Below are positions 8,085 through 17,256 of a stretch of 64,000 nucleotides of DNA, piece after piece. This stretch comes from Corynebacterium variabile (lineage in GTDB: Bacteria; Actinomycetota; Actinomycetes; Mycobacteriales; Mycobacteriaceae). Under the pieces are notes generated by a model. That model saw nothing but the letters and a program-made list of their open reading frames with translations. It made no database searches and had not been told where the DNA came from. The DNA lies in NCBI RefSeq assembly GCF_006539825.1, contig NZ_BJNT01000004.1, forward strand, positions 62,001 through 126,000, given 5' to 3'. Positions within the stretch are counted from its first letter, which is position 1. Every line of letters begins with the position of its first letter. The translations under genes were made by a program, and so were the position numbers.

Positions 8085-9071
8085 ATGAATGGCCGCCTGT
8101 CCCTTGAATCGCTGCGCTACGCCGATGCCGTCGCCGACGCCGGCTCCTTCAGTTCCGCCGCCCGCCGCTTCAACGTCACCCAGCCCGCCCTGTCCTCCTC
8201 GATCGCCAAGCTCGAGGAGTACCTCGGTGGACGCCTCTTCCTGCGCAACCCGCGCGGCACCTCGCCCACCGCCTTCGGCAACGCCGTCCTGCCGCGGATC
8301 CACCAGGTCATCGTCGACCTGGAGCGCGTCGAGTCCGAGGCGGAGGCCTTCGCCAGCGCCGGACACGGCACCATCCGCGTCGGCACGGCACCCCAGATCG
8401 AGAAGGCACTGGTGGCCAGACTGCGCGGCATCATCTACGGCCCCGACGCCTACGACGCCGGCCAGGGCGACACTCTCGACCACCCCGGTCATCCCCGCCA
8501 CCCCGGCCACCCCAACCAGCACGGCCGCGACGCCTCCCTCCTCGAGTCCGAGAACGACCAGCTGGAGGAGTACCTGCAGGTCGGCATGCTCGACATGATC
8601 ATCGTCCCGGCGCTCGGCATGCTGCCCTCCTACAGTCACCGGCTGATCAACTCCGACTACCTCGTCCTCGTCGACGAGGACGCCGACCCGGCACTCCCGC
8701 CCGCCGACCAGCCGCCGGTCACCGTCCGCGACCTCGCCGACCGAGAGCTCATCCTCTCCCGCAACGGCTGCGGCATCACCCGCACCATGCAGGCGCTGAT
8801 GGACGAGGCCGGGCTGCCGCTGAACCAGGCGGAGATCGAGGTCGCGAACTGTTCCACCCTGTTCAGCTGGGTCGGTCGCGGCATGGGAGCGGTAGTGCTG
8901 CCGGAGCGCAATGTCGCCCCGGGCACCCCGGTCCGTCGCATCGTCCGCGACGACGGCACCTTCGCCGAGATGTTCAACGAGATGATCTGGGACCCGGGGT
9001 CGCAGGACGCCGTCTACCTCGACGGCCTCGCGCGGGCCCTTGCCGAATCGTCAGCGTCCCCGGCATCGTGA
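8085..9071 (+). CDS. LysR-family transcriptional regulator with His/Pro/Gly insertion
   Basis: 328-residue LysR-type regulator. The N-terminal winged helix is clear (LESLRYADAVADAGSFSSAARRFNVTQPALS, residues 6-40), followed by a substrate-binding domain in which Cys-Gly-Ile (NGCGITRTM) and DMIIVPALGM are visible. Between residues ~125 and 160 there is an unusual insertion of HPG/HPR/HPN repeats followed by an acidic stretch, inside the effector domain. Neighbours are DUF302 upstream and ctaD downstream, both on the same strand, so its target is not obvious. The ATG at 8085 follows AGGATAGAAG. Confidence 0.85.
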   Translation: MNGRLSLESLRYADAVADAGSFSSAARRFNVTQPALSSSIAKLEEYLGGRLFLRNPRGTSPTAFGNAVLPRIHQVIVDLERVESEAEAFASAGHGTIRVGTAPQIEKALVARLRGIIYGPDAYDAGQGDTLDHPGHPRHPGHPNQHGRDASLLESENDQLEEYLQVGMLDMIIVPALGMLPSYSHRLINSDYLVLVDEDADPALPPADQPPVTVRDLADRELILSRNGCGITRTMQALMDEAGLPLNQAEIEVANCSTLFSWVGRGMGAVVLPERNVAPGTPVRRIVRDDGTFAEMFNEMIWDPGSQDAVYLDGLARALAESSASPAS

Positions 9072-9224
9072 CCCCATAAGTACCGCTGCTAACCCCATTA
9101 ATATCAGCGCTCTACCTGCGGTGATCGGACAACCATAGCGTTGTCGGAAGACACTTGCGGTGAACTGTCCCCGTTCCACTTCTCGGGGACGCCAGGTCCA
9201 CCGCGCGCACCAGGAGGTAGACCA

Positions 9225-10931
9225 ATGACAGCGGTAGCTCCGCGGGAGGACGCCGGTTCGCCGGTCGCCACCGCACGGCCCGCACCCCAGGGCGGGAAGT
9301 CCCTCAAGGGCTTCCACGCGTGGGACATGCTGACCACCACCGACCACAAGAAGCTCGGGATCATGTACATCGTGATGTCCTTCTGCTTCTTCTTCGCCGG
9401 CGGACTCATGGCACTGCTCATCCGGCTGGAACTGTTCCACCCGGGCATGCAGTACCTCTCCAACGAGCAGTTCAACCAGCTGTTCACCATGCACGGCACC
9501 GTCATGCTGCTGCTCTACGGCACCCCGGTCGTCTGGGGCTTCGCGAACTTCATCATGCCGCTGCAGATCGGCGCCCCCGATGTCGCCTTCCCACGCCTCA
9601 ACGCCTTCGGCTTCTGGATCACCACCTTCGGCGGCATCGTCATGCTCTCCGGGTTCCTCACCCCCGGCGGCGCCGGTGACTTCGGCTGGACGATGTACAT
9701 GCCGCTGGCGGACGCCATCCACAGCCCCGGTGTCGGCACCAACCTCTGGATCGTCGGCGTGGGCCTGACCGGTGTCGGTACCATCGCCTCGGCGGTCAAC
9801 ATGATCACCACCATCCTCTGCCTGCGCGCGCCGGGCATGACCATGTTCCGGATGTCCATCTTCACCTGGAACGTCCTGGTCACCTCACTGCTGGCCCTGC
9901 TCATCTTCCCGATGCTCACCGCGGCCGCTCTCGGCGTCCTCTACGACCGTCTCTTCGGCGGCCACATCTACGACCCCGCCAACGGCGGCGGCATCCTCTG
10001 GCAGCACCTGTTCTGGTTCTTCGGTCACCCCGAGGTCTATGTGCTGGCACTGCCGTTCTTCGGCATCGTCTCCGAGATCTTCCCGGTGTTCAGCCGTAAG
10101 CCGATGTTCGGCTACGTCGGCCTGGTCTTCGCCACACTGTCCATCGCCGCCCTGTCGCTCTCGGTGTGGGCGCACCACATGTTCGTCACCGGCGCGGTCC
10201 TGCTGCCGTTCTTCTCCTTCATGACCTTCCTCATCGCCGTGCCGACCGGCCTGAAGTTCTTCAACTGGCTGGGCACGATGTGGAAGGGGCGGATCACCTT
10301 CGAGACGCCGATGATCTTCGCGATCGGTTTCTTCGCCACCTTCCTGTTCGGTGGTCTCACCGGCATCATGCTGGCCTCCCCCGCCCTGGACTTCCACATC
10401 TCGGACACCTACTTCGTCGTCGCACACTTCCACTACACGCTCTTCGGCACGGTGGTGTTCTCCTCCTACGCCGGCGTGTACTACTGGTTCCCGAAGATGA
10501 CCGGCCGGATGCTCAACGAGAAGCTGGGCAAGATTCACTTCTGGCTGACCTTCATCGGCTTCCACACCACCTTCCTGGTGCAGCACTGGCTGGGCAACAT
10601 GGGTATGCCGCGTCGCTACGCCGACTACCTGGAGTCCGACGGTTTCACCACACTGAACCAGGTCTCGACGATCGGCACGCTGATCCTCGGTATCTCGGTG
10701 ATCCCGTTCATCTGGAACGTCTTCAGCTCCTGGCGTTACGGCGAGATCGTCACGGTCGACGACCCGTGGGGTTACGGCAACTCGCTGGAGTGGGCGACCA
10801 GCTGCCCGCCGCCGCGCCACAACTTCGACTCGCTGCCGAAGATCCGTTCCGAGCGGCCTGCCTTCGAGCTGCACTACCCGCACATGGTGAAGACGCTGCG
10901 CGAGGAGGCACACGTGGGACGACACTTCTAG
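9225..10931 (+). CDS. ctaD: Cytochrome c oxidase (aa3) subunit I
   Basis: 568-residue catalytic subunit of aa3 cytochrome c oxidase, a proton-pumping membrane enzyme that receives electrons from the bcc complex. CuB and haem ligands are visible in [16 protein letters not shown] (about residue 267), WAHHMFVTG and [14 protein letters not shown]; twelve helices are expected. ATG 9225 (MTAVAPRED) follows a perfect AGGAGG and matches the start and spacing of corynebacterial CtaD; an upstream in-frame ATG at 9141 is rejected. As in other corynebacteria, ctaD is separate from ctaCEF/qcrCAB. With cydAB, the window encodes both terminal oxidase branches. Confidence 0.97.
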   Translation: MTAVAPREDAGSPVATARPAPQGGKSLKGFHAWDMLTTTDHKKLGIMYIVMSFCFFFAGGLMALLIRLELFHPGMQYLSNEQFNQLFTMHGTVMLLLYGTPVVWGFANFIMPLQIGAPDVAFPRLNAFGFWITTFGGIVMLSGFLTPGGAGDFGWTMYMPLADAIHSPGVGTNLWIVGVGLTGVGTIASAVNMITTILCLRAPGMTMFRMSIFTWNVLVTSLLALLIFPMLTAAALGVLYDRLFGGHIYDPANGGGILWQHLFWFFGHPEVYVLALPFFGIVSEIFPVFSRKPMFGYVGLVFATLSIAALSLSVWAHHMFVTGAVLLPFFSFMTFLIAVPTGLKFFNWLGTMWKGRITFETPMIFAIGFFATFLFGGLTGIMLASPALDFHISDTYFVVAHFHYTLFGTVVFSSYAGVYYWFPKMTGRMLNEKLGKIHFWLTFIGFHTTFLVQHWLGNMGMPRRYADYLESDGFTTLNQVSTIGTLILGISVIPFIWNVFSSWRYGEIVTVDDPWGYGNSLEWATSCPPPRHNFDSLPKIRSERPAFELHYPHMVKTLREEAHVGRHF

Positions 10932-11189
10932 GTTCCAGGTGTCGGTAACCGATCTGACATTCGGTCCACGTCCGGACCTCGTGCCGGGTTTCCCGACTTG
11001 CCCCCGCCCCGACGCAAAACCTCCGGGTACGGGACAGAACCCCGGACGCCACCTCCGGGCACGTCTCACCGGCAGCGGATCACCCCGTCGGCGCCCCGGC
11101 GGTGACGGGCCCCGGCTGTCTCCGTGTTTCTCGGGCCCGTGGTCATGGCGCTGCCGAACCCGGCCTATGCGCGACTGGGGAAGAACTGA
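10932..11189. other. Intergenic region between convergent ctaD and lipase pseudogene
   Basis: 258 bp with no convincing gene. It contains short GC-rich inverted segments (for example around 10991-11060 and 11100-11125) that may terminate transcription, but no clear stem plus T-tract was identified. Confidence 0.4.
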
Positions 11190-12367
11190 CTACAGTTCGT
11201 TGCCCTGCGGCACGGTGGCGCAGTTGTTGGTGGTCGGAGTTCCGCGGATCCTGCCCTCCAGCCAGAGGTAGCCTTCTACCGCCCACGGAACAGCCGCGAT
11301 GACGTGGCCGGCGAACGGATACTCGCGGTACTCGACCTGTGTTCCCGCCTCGCAGTACTGCCGCACCAACGTGCGCACGTCTTTCGCCACCATGATTCCG
11401 TCGCCCGGGCCCACGGACGGGGAGGCGGGGGTTCCCTCGATCCAGCCTGCCGCACCCTGGAAGACGAACATGGGGATCCGCGGCGAGCCCCAGTTGCCCA
11501 TGTTGATGTCGTCGATGACCGCCTTGACCTCCGGGGCGTCCTGCGGGGTGGGGTACTCCGGCTTCGCCAGGTCGGACCAGTGCAGGCCGGGGTACCGGGC
11601 CACGGAGTCGACGATCGACAGGTCACGGACATCGTTGGCGACAGCCATGCCATCGTCGTTGAAGTACTGGGAGAAGTCGATGTCGTAGGCGTCACCGAGG
11701 GCTGTCAGCGCCAGTCCGACCACACCGGACCAGAGGAGACCGTCGCCGGCGTAGGAGAGGTTCTTCTGGGGTCCACGAGCACACCACCTTGTGCGACACC
11801 GACGATCCGCTGCTCGATCTCCGGGGCGTATTCCTCGGCCCGGATCGCGGCCCAGTTGCTGGCGATTGCGCCGCCCGAGTAGCCGAACAGGCCGATCTGG
11901 TCGGTGGGGGTGATCGGGGAGGTCTCCGCTGCCGTGGCGGCGCGAAGGGAGTCCAGCGTGGCGGTACCGTAGGCGGGCCCGGCGGCGAAGTTGGCGTCTT
12001 TGCCCTGGGTGTCTGCGACGACCACCGGGTGGCCCAGCGCCGGTGCCGGGACCAGGAAGCTGGTTTCGAAGGCCGGTATCAGGCCACCGAGGCTGAGGTT
12101 TCCGGCGATCATGCGAGAGGGGTTGTCGAGAGGGTTCGCCGAGTCGTAGAAGGTCTTGTCGTCGGCGGGGTTCTGCACGTCGAGCAGGGGGCGGACTCCG
12201 TCCCAGAAGCCGCCGATGATCTGTGTCTGCAGCGGCAGGTCGGAACGGTCTGCCGGGGCGGCTGAGGCCGGTGCGGCGTCGGCGGCGGCGAGCGAGACGG
12301 TGAGGACGGACGCCGCGACGGTGGCGGCGGTACGGTATGCGCGTCGAGGGCGCCGGGAGAACGTCAT
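11190..12367 (-). pseudogene. Secretory (LIP-family) lipase disrupted by a one-base frameshift
   Basis: Two frames together make one secretory lipase of the fungal/actinobacterial LIP type, ~390 residues. The 5' part (12367-11705) has a signal peptide (VLTVSLAAADAAPASAAPAD) and the nucleophile motif FGYSGG (GxSxG). The 3' part (from ~11770 to 11190) has the rest of the hydrolase fold with the likely catalytic His in AGHVIA. The reading jumps frame near 11763-11770: ...GVLVDP then, one base off, KNLSYAGDGLLWSGVVGLAL. One missing base explains it. The triad is thus split over two frames; either a recent pseudogene or a sequencing error. Substrate would be triacylglycerol or related esters outside the cell. 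Confidence 0.8.
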
Positions 12368-12425
12368 GGGCGGATAGTATTACGGCAGTAATTATGTCCG
12401 CAGCGTTGTAATTAGTTTTGTAGTT

Positions 12426-13079
12426 TCACTGTTCCAGCTTGATGCCCGGCCGGTCCGTGACCGGGAAAGTGTCCTCGGTGGGGAACCACGGACGGTCGGC
12501 GGCACTGAGGACCACGGAGCCGTCGATGTCCCCGTAGGCGGCGATGATCCGCCGGTCCGGGTCGCCGAACCCGTGGGGGAGCCGGTCGCCGTAGTGCTCG
12601 GCCAGCGCCTCGCCGGACGCCCGGACGTCCGGGACGCCCAGCCCGACCTCGACGACGCCGAGCAGCGGCGCCGGGTCGCCGGTGGTGTCAGGGGTGTCGC
12701 CGGCGGGACGGTGCTCATGCTCGACGAGCTCGATCACGGCGTCCTCCGGGCCGGTGAGGTAGACCGAGCGCATGGCGAAGGGCCCGTTGGGCCGGTCGAC
12801 GGTGTCGGTGTCGAACTGCGTGGCGTAGTCGTCGATGGTGCCGGTGGGCACGGCGAAGGCCAGGTGGTGGGCCCGTTTCTGCGGGGTGCCGTTGTCCGCG
12901 TCCGGACCGGTCCGGACCGTGACGTCCGCCTGGGGAAGGTAGCGGAAGGACAGCGTGCTCCAGCCGACGGTGACGGCGTCGGGCATGACAGGGTGGGGAG
13001 GCACGTCCAGTTTCCGGGTCATCCACGCGGACCACCCGGACGGGTCGTGCACCGGAAGATCGATCTGTCGGAACCTCAT
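12426..13079 (-). CDS. VOC (glyoxalase/dioxygenase-like) family protein
   Basis: 217 residues that fit the vicinal-oxygen-chelate fold with two beta-alpha-beta-beta-beta modules, roughly residues 1-120 and 128-215. Candidate metal ligands are His (KRAHHLAFAVP), Glu (AVIELVEHEH) and residues of the C-terminal module. I start at ATG 13079 (MRFRQIDLPVHDPSGW), which is where VOC proteins begin; the longer in-frame extension has no homologous look. Reaction unknown (lyase, isomerase, ring-cleaving dioxygenase or resistance protein). Possibly cotranscribed with the lipase 58 bp downstream. Confidence 0.75.
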   Translation of the reverse strand: MRFRQIDLPVHDPSGWSAWMTRKLDVPPHPVMPDAVTVGWSTLSFRYLPQADVTVRTGPDADNGTPQKRAHHLAFAVPTGTIDDYATQFDTDTVDRPNGPFAMRSVYLTGPEDAVIELVEHEHRPAGDTPDTTGDPAPLLGVVEVGLGVPDVRASGEALAEHYGDRLPHGFGDPDRRIIAAYGDIDGSVVLSAADRPWFPTEDTFPVTDRPGIKLEQ

Positions 13080-13258
13080 GGCGGCCGAGGGTAGTTGAAG
13101 GGACCGGGCGGTGCCGGGGCGCTGTTCGGTTCTGTGGTTCATGAGGCGCGCTGTCAATAAATGAGGTTCCTGAGTCGAACGCGGGCTGTGAATACTGTCC
13201 CGCGACTCTGTTTTACGAAGTGTCACCAACTACGCTCGCCCCCGGAGGTTACTGACAC

Positions 13259-14257
13259 ATGACACACTCACGTTCCTATGTCGGACGGCACCGCCGTCCT
13301 GATCCGCGCCGCACCCGCGCTGCCGGACTCGCCGCCGCCACCGCCGTCGCGGCGTCCCTCACCGTCGTGCCGACGGTCATCCCGGCCGCTGCCGCGGACC
13401 CGGCCGGCTGCTCGGCAATCGACAACGGTGCCTTCCAGTGCACCGTGCATTCGGCGTCGATGAACCGGGACTTCCCGGTCATCGTCCGCCCGGCGCTCAC
13501 CCCCGACAACAACAGGGTCGCCCAGTTCATCGACGGTGCAGACTCCGGCAACGTCAACGGCTGGGTGTCCGCCGGCGGCGCCCTGCAGGCTCTCGCGAAC
13601 GAGGACGCCACCCTCGTCTTCCCCGCGATGGACCCCTTCACCTGGGTCCAGGACTGGGACGGCGACCAGGGTAAACAGTTCGACACCTTCATGTCCCAGG
13701 AGCTGCCCCAGTACCTGCAGGACAACTGGGGTGTGCCCAACGGCGGACGCGGCACCACCGGTGTCACCGGCCTGAGCTCCGGCGGATACGGGGCGATGAA
13801 CCTCGCCGCGAACCACCCGGACATCTACAGTTCCGTCTACGCCCTGTCCGGTATCTACGATCCGGGCATGCCGCTGCAGCGTGCCGTCGTCGACGGCACC
13901 GCCATGTTCAACAACAACTTCGAGGGCATCCCCTGGGCCAACGAAGGCGGACGCGTGGCCAACAACCCCACACTGAACATCGACCGGCTGACGATGCCGG
14001 TCATCGTCTCGGCGTCCTCCGGTGTGCCGAACCTCCTGGGGGACATGGGGCCGGACCCGATCGCCACCGTCGTCAAGGGCGGACCCTACGAGACAGGGTC
14101 GATGATCTTCACCGCCGAGTTCCAGGCACGCGCCGCACTCGCCGGACGGACGAACATCGAGTTCAAGTACGACCTCATCGGTGCGCACGCCTGGGACACC
14201 TGGCGCCGGGCGTCCTTCGACCAGGGCAACATGCACCAGTTCATCGCGAACATCTGA
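13259..14257 (+). CDS. Secreted corynomycolyl transferase (antigen 85-like esterase)
   Basis: 332-residue secreted alpha/beta hydrolase of the mycolyltransferase family, which moves (coryno)mycolic acids from trehalose monomycolate to trehalose, arabinogalactan or proteins in the cell envelope. A long signal peptide ends near AAAADP (residue ~47). The nucleophile elbow is GLSSGGYGAM (Ser about residue 172), and the C-terminal HAWDTWR carries the catalytic His (about 309). ATG 13259 lies after GGAGG. Length is typical of the small single-domain mycolyltransferases. It stands alone between divergent and same-strand unrelated genes. Its presence is the main marker of a mycolate-containing actinobacterium. 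Confidence 0.88.
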   Translation: MTHSRSYVGRHRRPDPRRTRAAGLAAATAVAASLTVVPTVIPAAAADPAGCSAIDNGAFQCTVHSASMNRDFPVIVRPALTPDNNRVAQFIDGADSGNVNGWVSAGGALQALANEDATLVFPAMDPFTWVQDWDGDQGKQFDTFMSQELPQYLQDNWGVPNGGRGTTGVTGLSSGGYGAMNLAANHPDIYSSVYALSGIYDPGMPLQRAVVDGTAMFNNNFEGIPWANEGGRVANNPTLNIDRLTMPVIVSASSGVPNLLGDMGPDPIATVVKGGPYETGSMIFTAEFQARAALAGRTNIEFKYDLIGAHAWDTWRRASFDQGNMHQFIANI

Positions 14258-14318
14258 CCGCGGTGACCGCAGTGACCGGTTGGTGAATGCGCCGGTCAGG
14301 GGCCTAGCGTAGGAGCAC

Positions 14319-15758
14319 GTGAGTCCCGTAACGCCGTCGCCCGTCCCCGACCAGCCACTGCAACCGCCCCGGGAGAACATCCCCTCCCCGATCACGCTGG
14401 CCCTCGGCACCGGCATCATGCTCCAGGCGCTGAACTCCTCAATGATCGCCGTGGCGATGGTCTCCATCGGCAGCCATTTCGGAGCCGGGGCGGAGGTCTC
14501 CTGGGTCCTCTCCGCGTTCTACATCGCCACCGCCATCGTCTCACCGATGGCCGGGGTGCTCGGCGTGGTCTTCGGTGCGCGCCGGGTGTACCTCGCCGGT
14601 CTGGTCCTCGTGCTCATCGGCTCTGTGCTCGGGGCGCTGGCGCCGAGCCTCGGCGTCCTCGTGGCGGGACGCCTCATCATCGGTGTCGGCGTGGCGACGC
14701 AGATGCCGAACGCCATGACGGTCGTCCGCGTGCTGGCGCAACGGCACCGGTGGAAGACCGGGTCGGCGATCAGCGTGTTCACCGTGTGCGGCCAGGCGAT
14801 GAGTGCGGTGGGTCCCTCCCTCGGCGGACTGCTCGTCGGTGTGGCCGGGTGGCAGTCCACACTGTGGATCAATGTGCTGCTCGTGGCCGTGTCCGGGGCG
14901 TGGGTCATGCTCAAGGTGCCGCGGATACCCGGGGAAGGACGCCCCGGGACGGGCCTCGGACGCCGCCTCGACATTGTCGGTGCACTGCTGTTCGGCGTGA
15001 CCGTGACCATGCTCATGCTCTTCCTCATCTCCCTGACCGACGAGATCTCCTGGTGGACACTCCCGCTGCTCGTCCTCTTCGGTGGCGTGTGGGTGTGGTG
15101 GGAGCTGCAGCGAGCGTCCGTGCCGTTCATCGACCTGCGGGCCGTGGCGGCGAACCGGCAGCTGGCGAACACCCTGGGGCGGACCATGGTGACCTATGCG
15201 GCGTTCTACTGCCTGTACTACGGGCTGCCGCAGTGGTTCGAGCAGGGTGCCGGCATGTCGGTCTCGCAGGCCGGCGCGATGATGTTCCCCATGGCGGTGG
15301 TGTCCGTGGGCTCGACCTTCGTCGCCGCGCGGGTGATCGCCGTGCGGGGGCCACGGGTGGTGCTGGGCATCGGAGGAATCTTCCTGCTGCTCACCGGCCT
15401 GGCGCTCGCGCTGGTCGAGGACAGCTCCACGCCGGTGTGGATGATGGTCATCGTCGCGCTCATCGCCGGGGTGCCCAACGGGTTCAACAACATCGGCAAC
15501 CAGGGGCTGATCAACACCGTGACCTCGGTGGAGAAGGTCGGCACGGCGACGGGCATCTACAAGACCAGCCAGTATGTGGCGGCGAACCTGTCCGCGGTGA
15601 TCGTGGCGCTGTGCATGAGCGTGGGCGCCGGCGACGGTTCAGCGGGTGCGACAGACGCCGGGCTGCACTTCACCGGCTGGGCGATCGCCGCACTGGGTGC
15701 GGTGATGACACTGGGGATCGTGTTCGCGCGGAAGATGCCGGTGAAGGTGCGGGTGTAG
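14319..15758 (+). CDS. MFS drug/metabolite exporter (DHA2-like)
   Basis: 479-residue major facilitator with about 14 hydrophobic helices, closest in style to DHA2 multidrug exporters: motif around GRLIIGVGVATQMPN and motif C-like GPSLGGLLVG. It begins with GTG 14319 next to AGGAG; the spacing is short (3 bases), so a slightly later start is possible. It stands alone, 61 bp after the mycolyltransferase stop, and may be read through from it. No local regulator is present. Substrate unknown. Confidence 0.85.
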   Translation: MSPVTPSPVPDQPLQPPRENIPSPITLALGTGIMLQALNSSMIAVAMVSIGSHFGAGAEVSWVLSAFYIATAIVSPMAGVLGVVFGARRVYLAGLVLVLIGSVLGALAPSLGVLVAGRLIIGVGVATQMPNAMTVVRVLAQRHRWKTGSAISVFTVCGQAMSAVGPSLGGLLVGVAGWQSTLWINVLLVAVSGAWVMLKVPRIPGEGRPGTGLGRRLDIVGALLFGVTVTMLMLFLISLTDEISWWTLPLLVLFGGVWVWWELQRASVPFIDLRAVAANRQLANTLGRTMVTYAAFYCLYYGLPQWFEQGAGMSVSQAGAMMFPMAVVSVGSTFVAARVIAVRGPRVVLGIGGIFLLLTGLALALVEDSSTPVWMMVIVALIAGVPNGFNNIGNQGLINTVTSVEKVGTATGIYKTSQYVAANLSAVIVALCMSVGAGDGSAGATDAGLHFTGWAIAALGAVMTLGIVFARKMPVKVRV

Positions 15759-15783
15759 GTTCCGCCCGGTCCACGGAGGCGGT

Positions 15784-16272
15784 CTACACTGGGCTGGGGA
15801 GGACGACGGTGCCGCCGAGGATCCTGGCGATGTCCTTGCACTGGTCGATGCTGATGGCGGTGTTCGGACCGCAGTCGAAGAGCCAGTTGTTGCCGACGAT
15901 CACGGCGGGGGACTCGCCCTGGAAGATGACGGACGCCGTCTCCGCGGGGTGGTCGTTGAGGTAGATGGCGTGGATGCTCGGCTGGTCACGGTTCTCGCCA
16001 CCGCCGATCGCGGTGAGGCAGGAGGACGCCGTGCCGTCGACCTCGCCGGTGTCCGCGCTGTCGTTCCAGACCTGGCACTCCCAGTCCGTGCCGGCGAGCT
16101 TGTCGCGGATCTCCGCGGTGGACTCGAAGCGGGGCAGATCCCCGGTGACGGCGTCAGAGGATTCCACGGTGGTGGGGGCGGCATCCCCATCATCTCCGCC
16201 GCAGGCGGTGAGAGCGAGGACGCCACAGGTCACGGCGGAGAGGGCGAGAGTGCTGGAGTTCAGGCGGCGCAC
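15784..16272 (-). CDS. Hypothetical lipoprotein
   Basis: 162 residues with a lipoprotein signal (GVLALTACGG, lipobox LTAC, Cys about residue 24) and an acidic linker, then a globular domain with four further Cys residues (CQVW, SSCLT, FDCGP, DQCKD), probably two disulfides outside the membrane. The start is GTG 16272 after GAGGGA. No family recognised. It follows the UPF0145 gene by 8 bp on the same strand, so the two form an operon. Confidence 0.75.
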   Translation of the reverse strand: MRRLNSSTLALSAVTCGVLALTACGGDDGDAAPTTVESSDAVTGDLPRFESTAEIRDKLAGTDWECQVWNDSADTGEVDGTASSCLTAIGGGENRDQPSIHAIYLNDHPAETASVIFQGESPAVIVGNNWLFDCGPNTAISIDQCKDIARILGGTVVLPSPV

Positions 16273-16280
16273 AGCGTCCC

Positions 16281-16595
16281 TCAGAAGCGCACGGCGGTGC
16301 CGGCGGCGGTGACCATGACCATCCCACCCTGGCCGAGGGATTCGTAGTCGATCTTCACACCGACGACCCCCTCTGCGCCGAGGTCGATGGCGCGCTGCAC
16401 CATCTCACCGAGGGCCTGCTCACGGGCACCGTTGATCTCACCCTCGTAGCCGGCGGAGCGTCCGCCGACGAGATTGCGGAAGCCCGCGCCGATGTCCTTG
16501 AACATGTTGATGCCGACGACGGTCTCGCCCGCGACGACGCGGATGTACTCGGTGACCGGCTTACCTTCGACGGTGCCGGTGGTGGTGACGATCAT
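16281..16595 (-). CDS. UPF0145/YbjQ family protein
   Basis: 104 residues of the YbjQ (UPF0145, 'heavy-metal-binding domain') family, a small pentameric-type fold of unknown function. Typical segments are [24 protein letters not shown] and [33 protein letters not shown] 16595 has GAGGAG at ideal spacing. First gene of a two-gene operon with the lipoprotein. No metal ligands are obvious, so the domain name should not be taken as evidence for metal binding. Confidence 0.88.
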   Translation of the reverse strand: MIVTTTGTVEGKPVTEYIRVVAGETVVGINMFKDIGAGFRNLVGGRSAGYEGEINGAREQALGEMVQRAIDLGAEGVVGVKIDYESLGQGGMVMVTAAGTAVRF

Positions 16596-16928
16596 GGCGC
16601 GCTCCTCGGGGTTTCTGGCAGCGTGTGGCTGCCTGTGTCTGTCTGTGTCTGGCTGCCGTCGAGTCTACGGCGGCGGGGTGGTGGCGAGCGGAGGATTGGG
16701 GGAGACGGCGCGGCGGGGGTGGTCAGTCTGTTCTGAATGCAGAACGGTAGAAGCGTCCTGTTCAGTAGGTGTTTTTCGGAAGGGGGTGGAGCAAATGCTG
16801 TGCCACGAAAATTATTTCTTCCCACAATGCTCCGGGAGCTGCAAGGGAGTACTATCAGTAGCGCAGGTCACAATTCGTGGCCGTCACTACCCACCGGGAC
16901 CCGTCCCACATCCCCAAGGAGTACCCCC
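16596..16928. other. Intergenic region with inverted repeat GTTCTG-AATG-CAGAAC
   Basis: 333 bp between the divergent UPF0145 gene and the small peptide gene. It holds a perfect 6-bp-arm inverted repeat at 16730-16745 and an AT-rich stretch at 16805-16825. TACTAT near 16850 is a possible -10 for the peptide gene, which would leave a transcribed leader of roughly 70 bases. No larger gene is credible here. Confidence 0.4.
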
Positions 16929-17018
16929 GTGATCGAATTCCTCAATCTTCTGCTCACTCTCGTGCAGGTCGGCACCCAGATCATCACCGGCGGTCTGGTT
17001 GACCTCAGCGTCGGTTAG
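16929..17018 (+). CDS. 29-residue hydrophobic peptide
   Basis: Short frame of 29 codons, GTG start, encoding MIEFLNLLLTLVQVGTQ followed by IITGGLVDLSVG. It is preceded by AAGGAG at 7 bases, one of the best ribosome-binding sites in the window, which is the main reason for calling it. The sequence is mostly hydrophobic with few charges (one Glu, one Asp) and could form one membrane or amphipathic helix. Corynebacteria make very short channel-forming envelope peptides (PorA, PorH), and this could be of that general kind, but there is no recognisable similarity. It may equally be a toxin-like or leader peptide. Confidence 0.5.
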   Translation: MIEFLNLLLTLVQVGTQIITGGLVDLSVG

Positions 17019-17256
17019 TAGCAGTACCCGCCGGGGCCGTCACTGTCTGCGTCACTGCAGGCGGTGGCGGCCTCGGTGTGTTGTTCGGCGGATGGTGCGT
17101 CTGAGGGGCGGGACTCAGTCCTCCTGCGGTGCAGAGCCGGCCGACCCCGCTCTGCGCCGGCCGACCTGTCCGCCTGTCCCCGTAGAGCGAGTCGAGTAGC
17201 TTCAGGCCGCGCCGGGGCGGAGGCCGGAAAGTTCAGATCCTGGCACACTCGACGTC

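Noticed and set aside
16797..16932. 45-codon frame overlapping the start of the small peptide gene
   Set aside because: Poor ribosome-binding site, Cys/His/Pro-rich sequence without helix pattern; likely chance reading of the leader.
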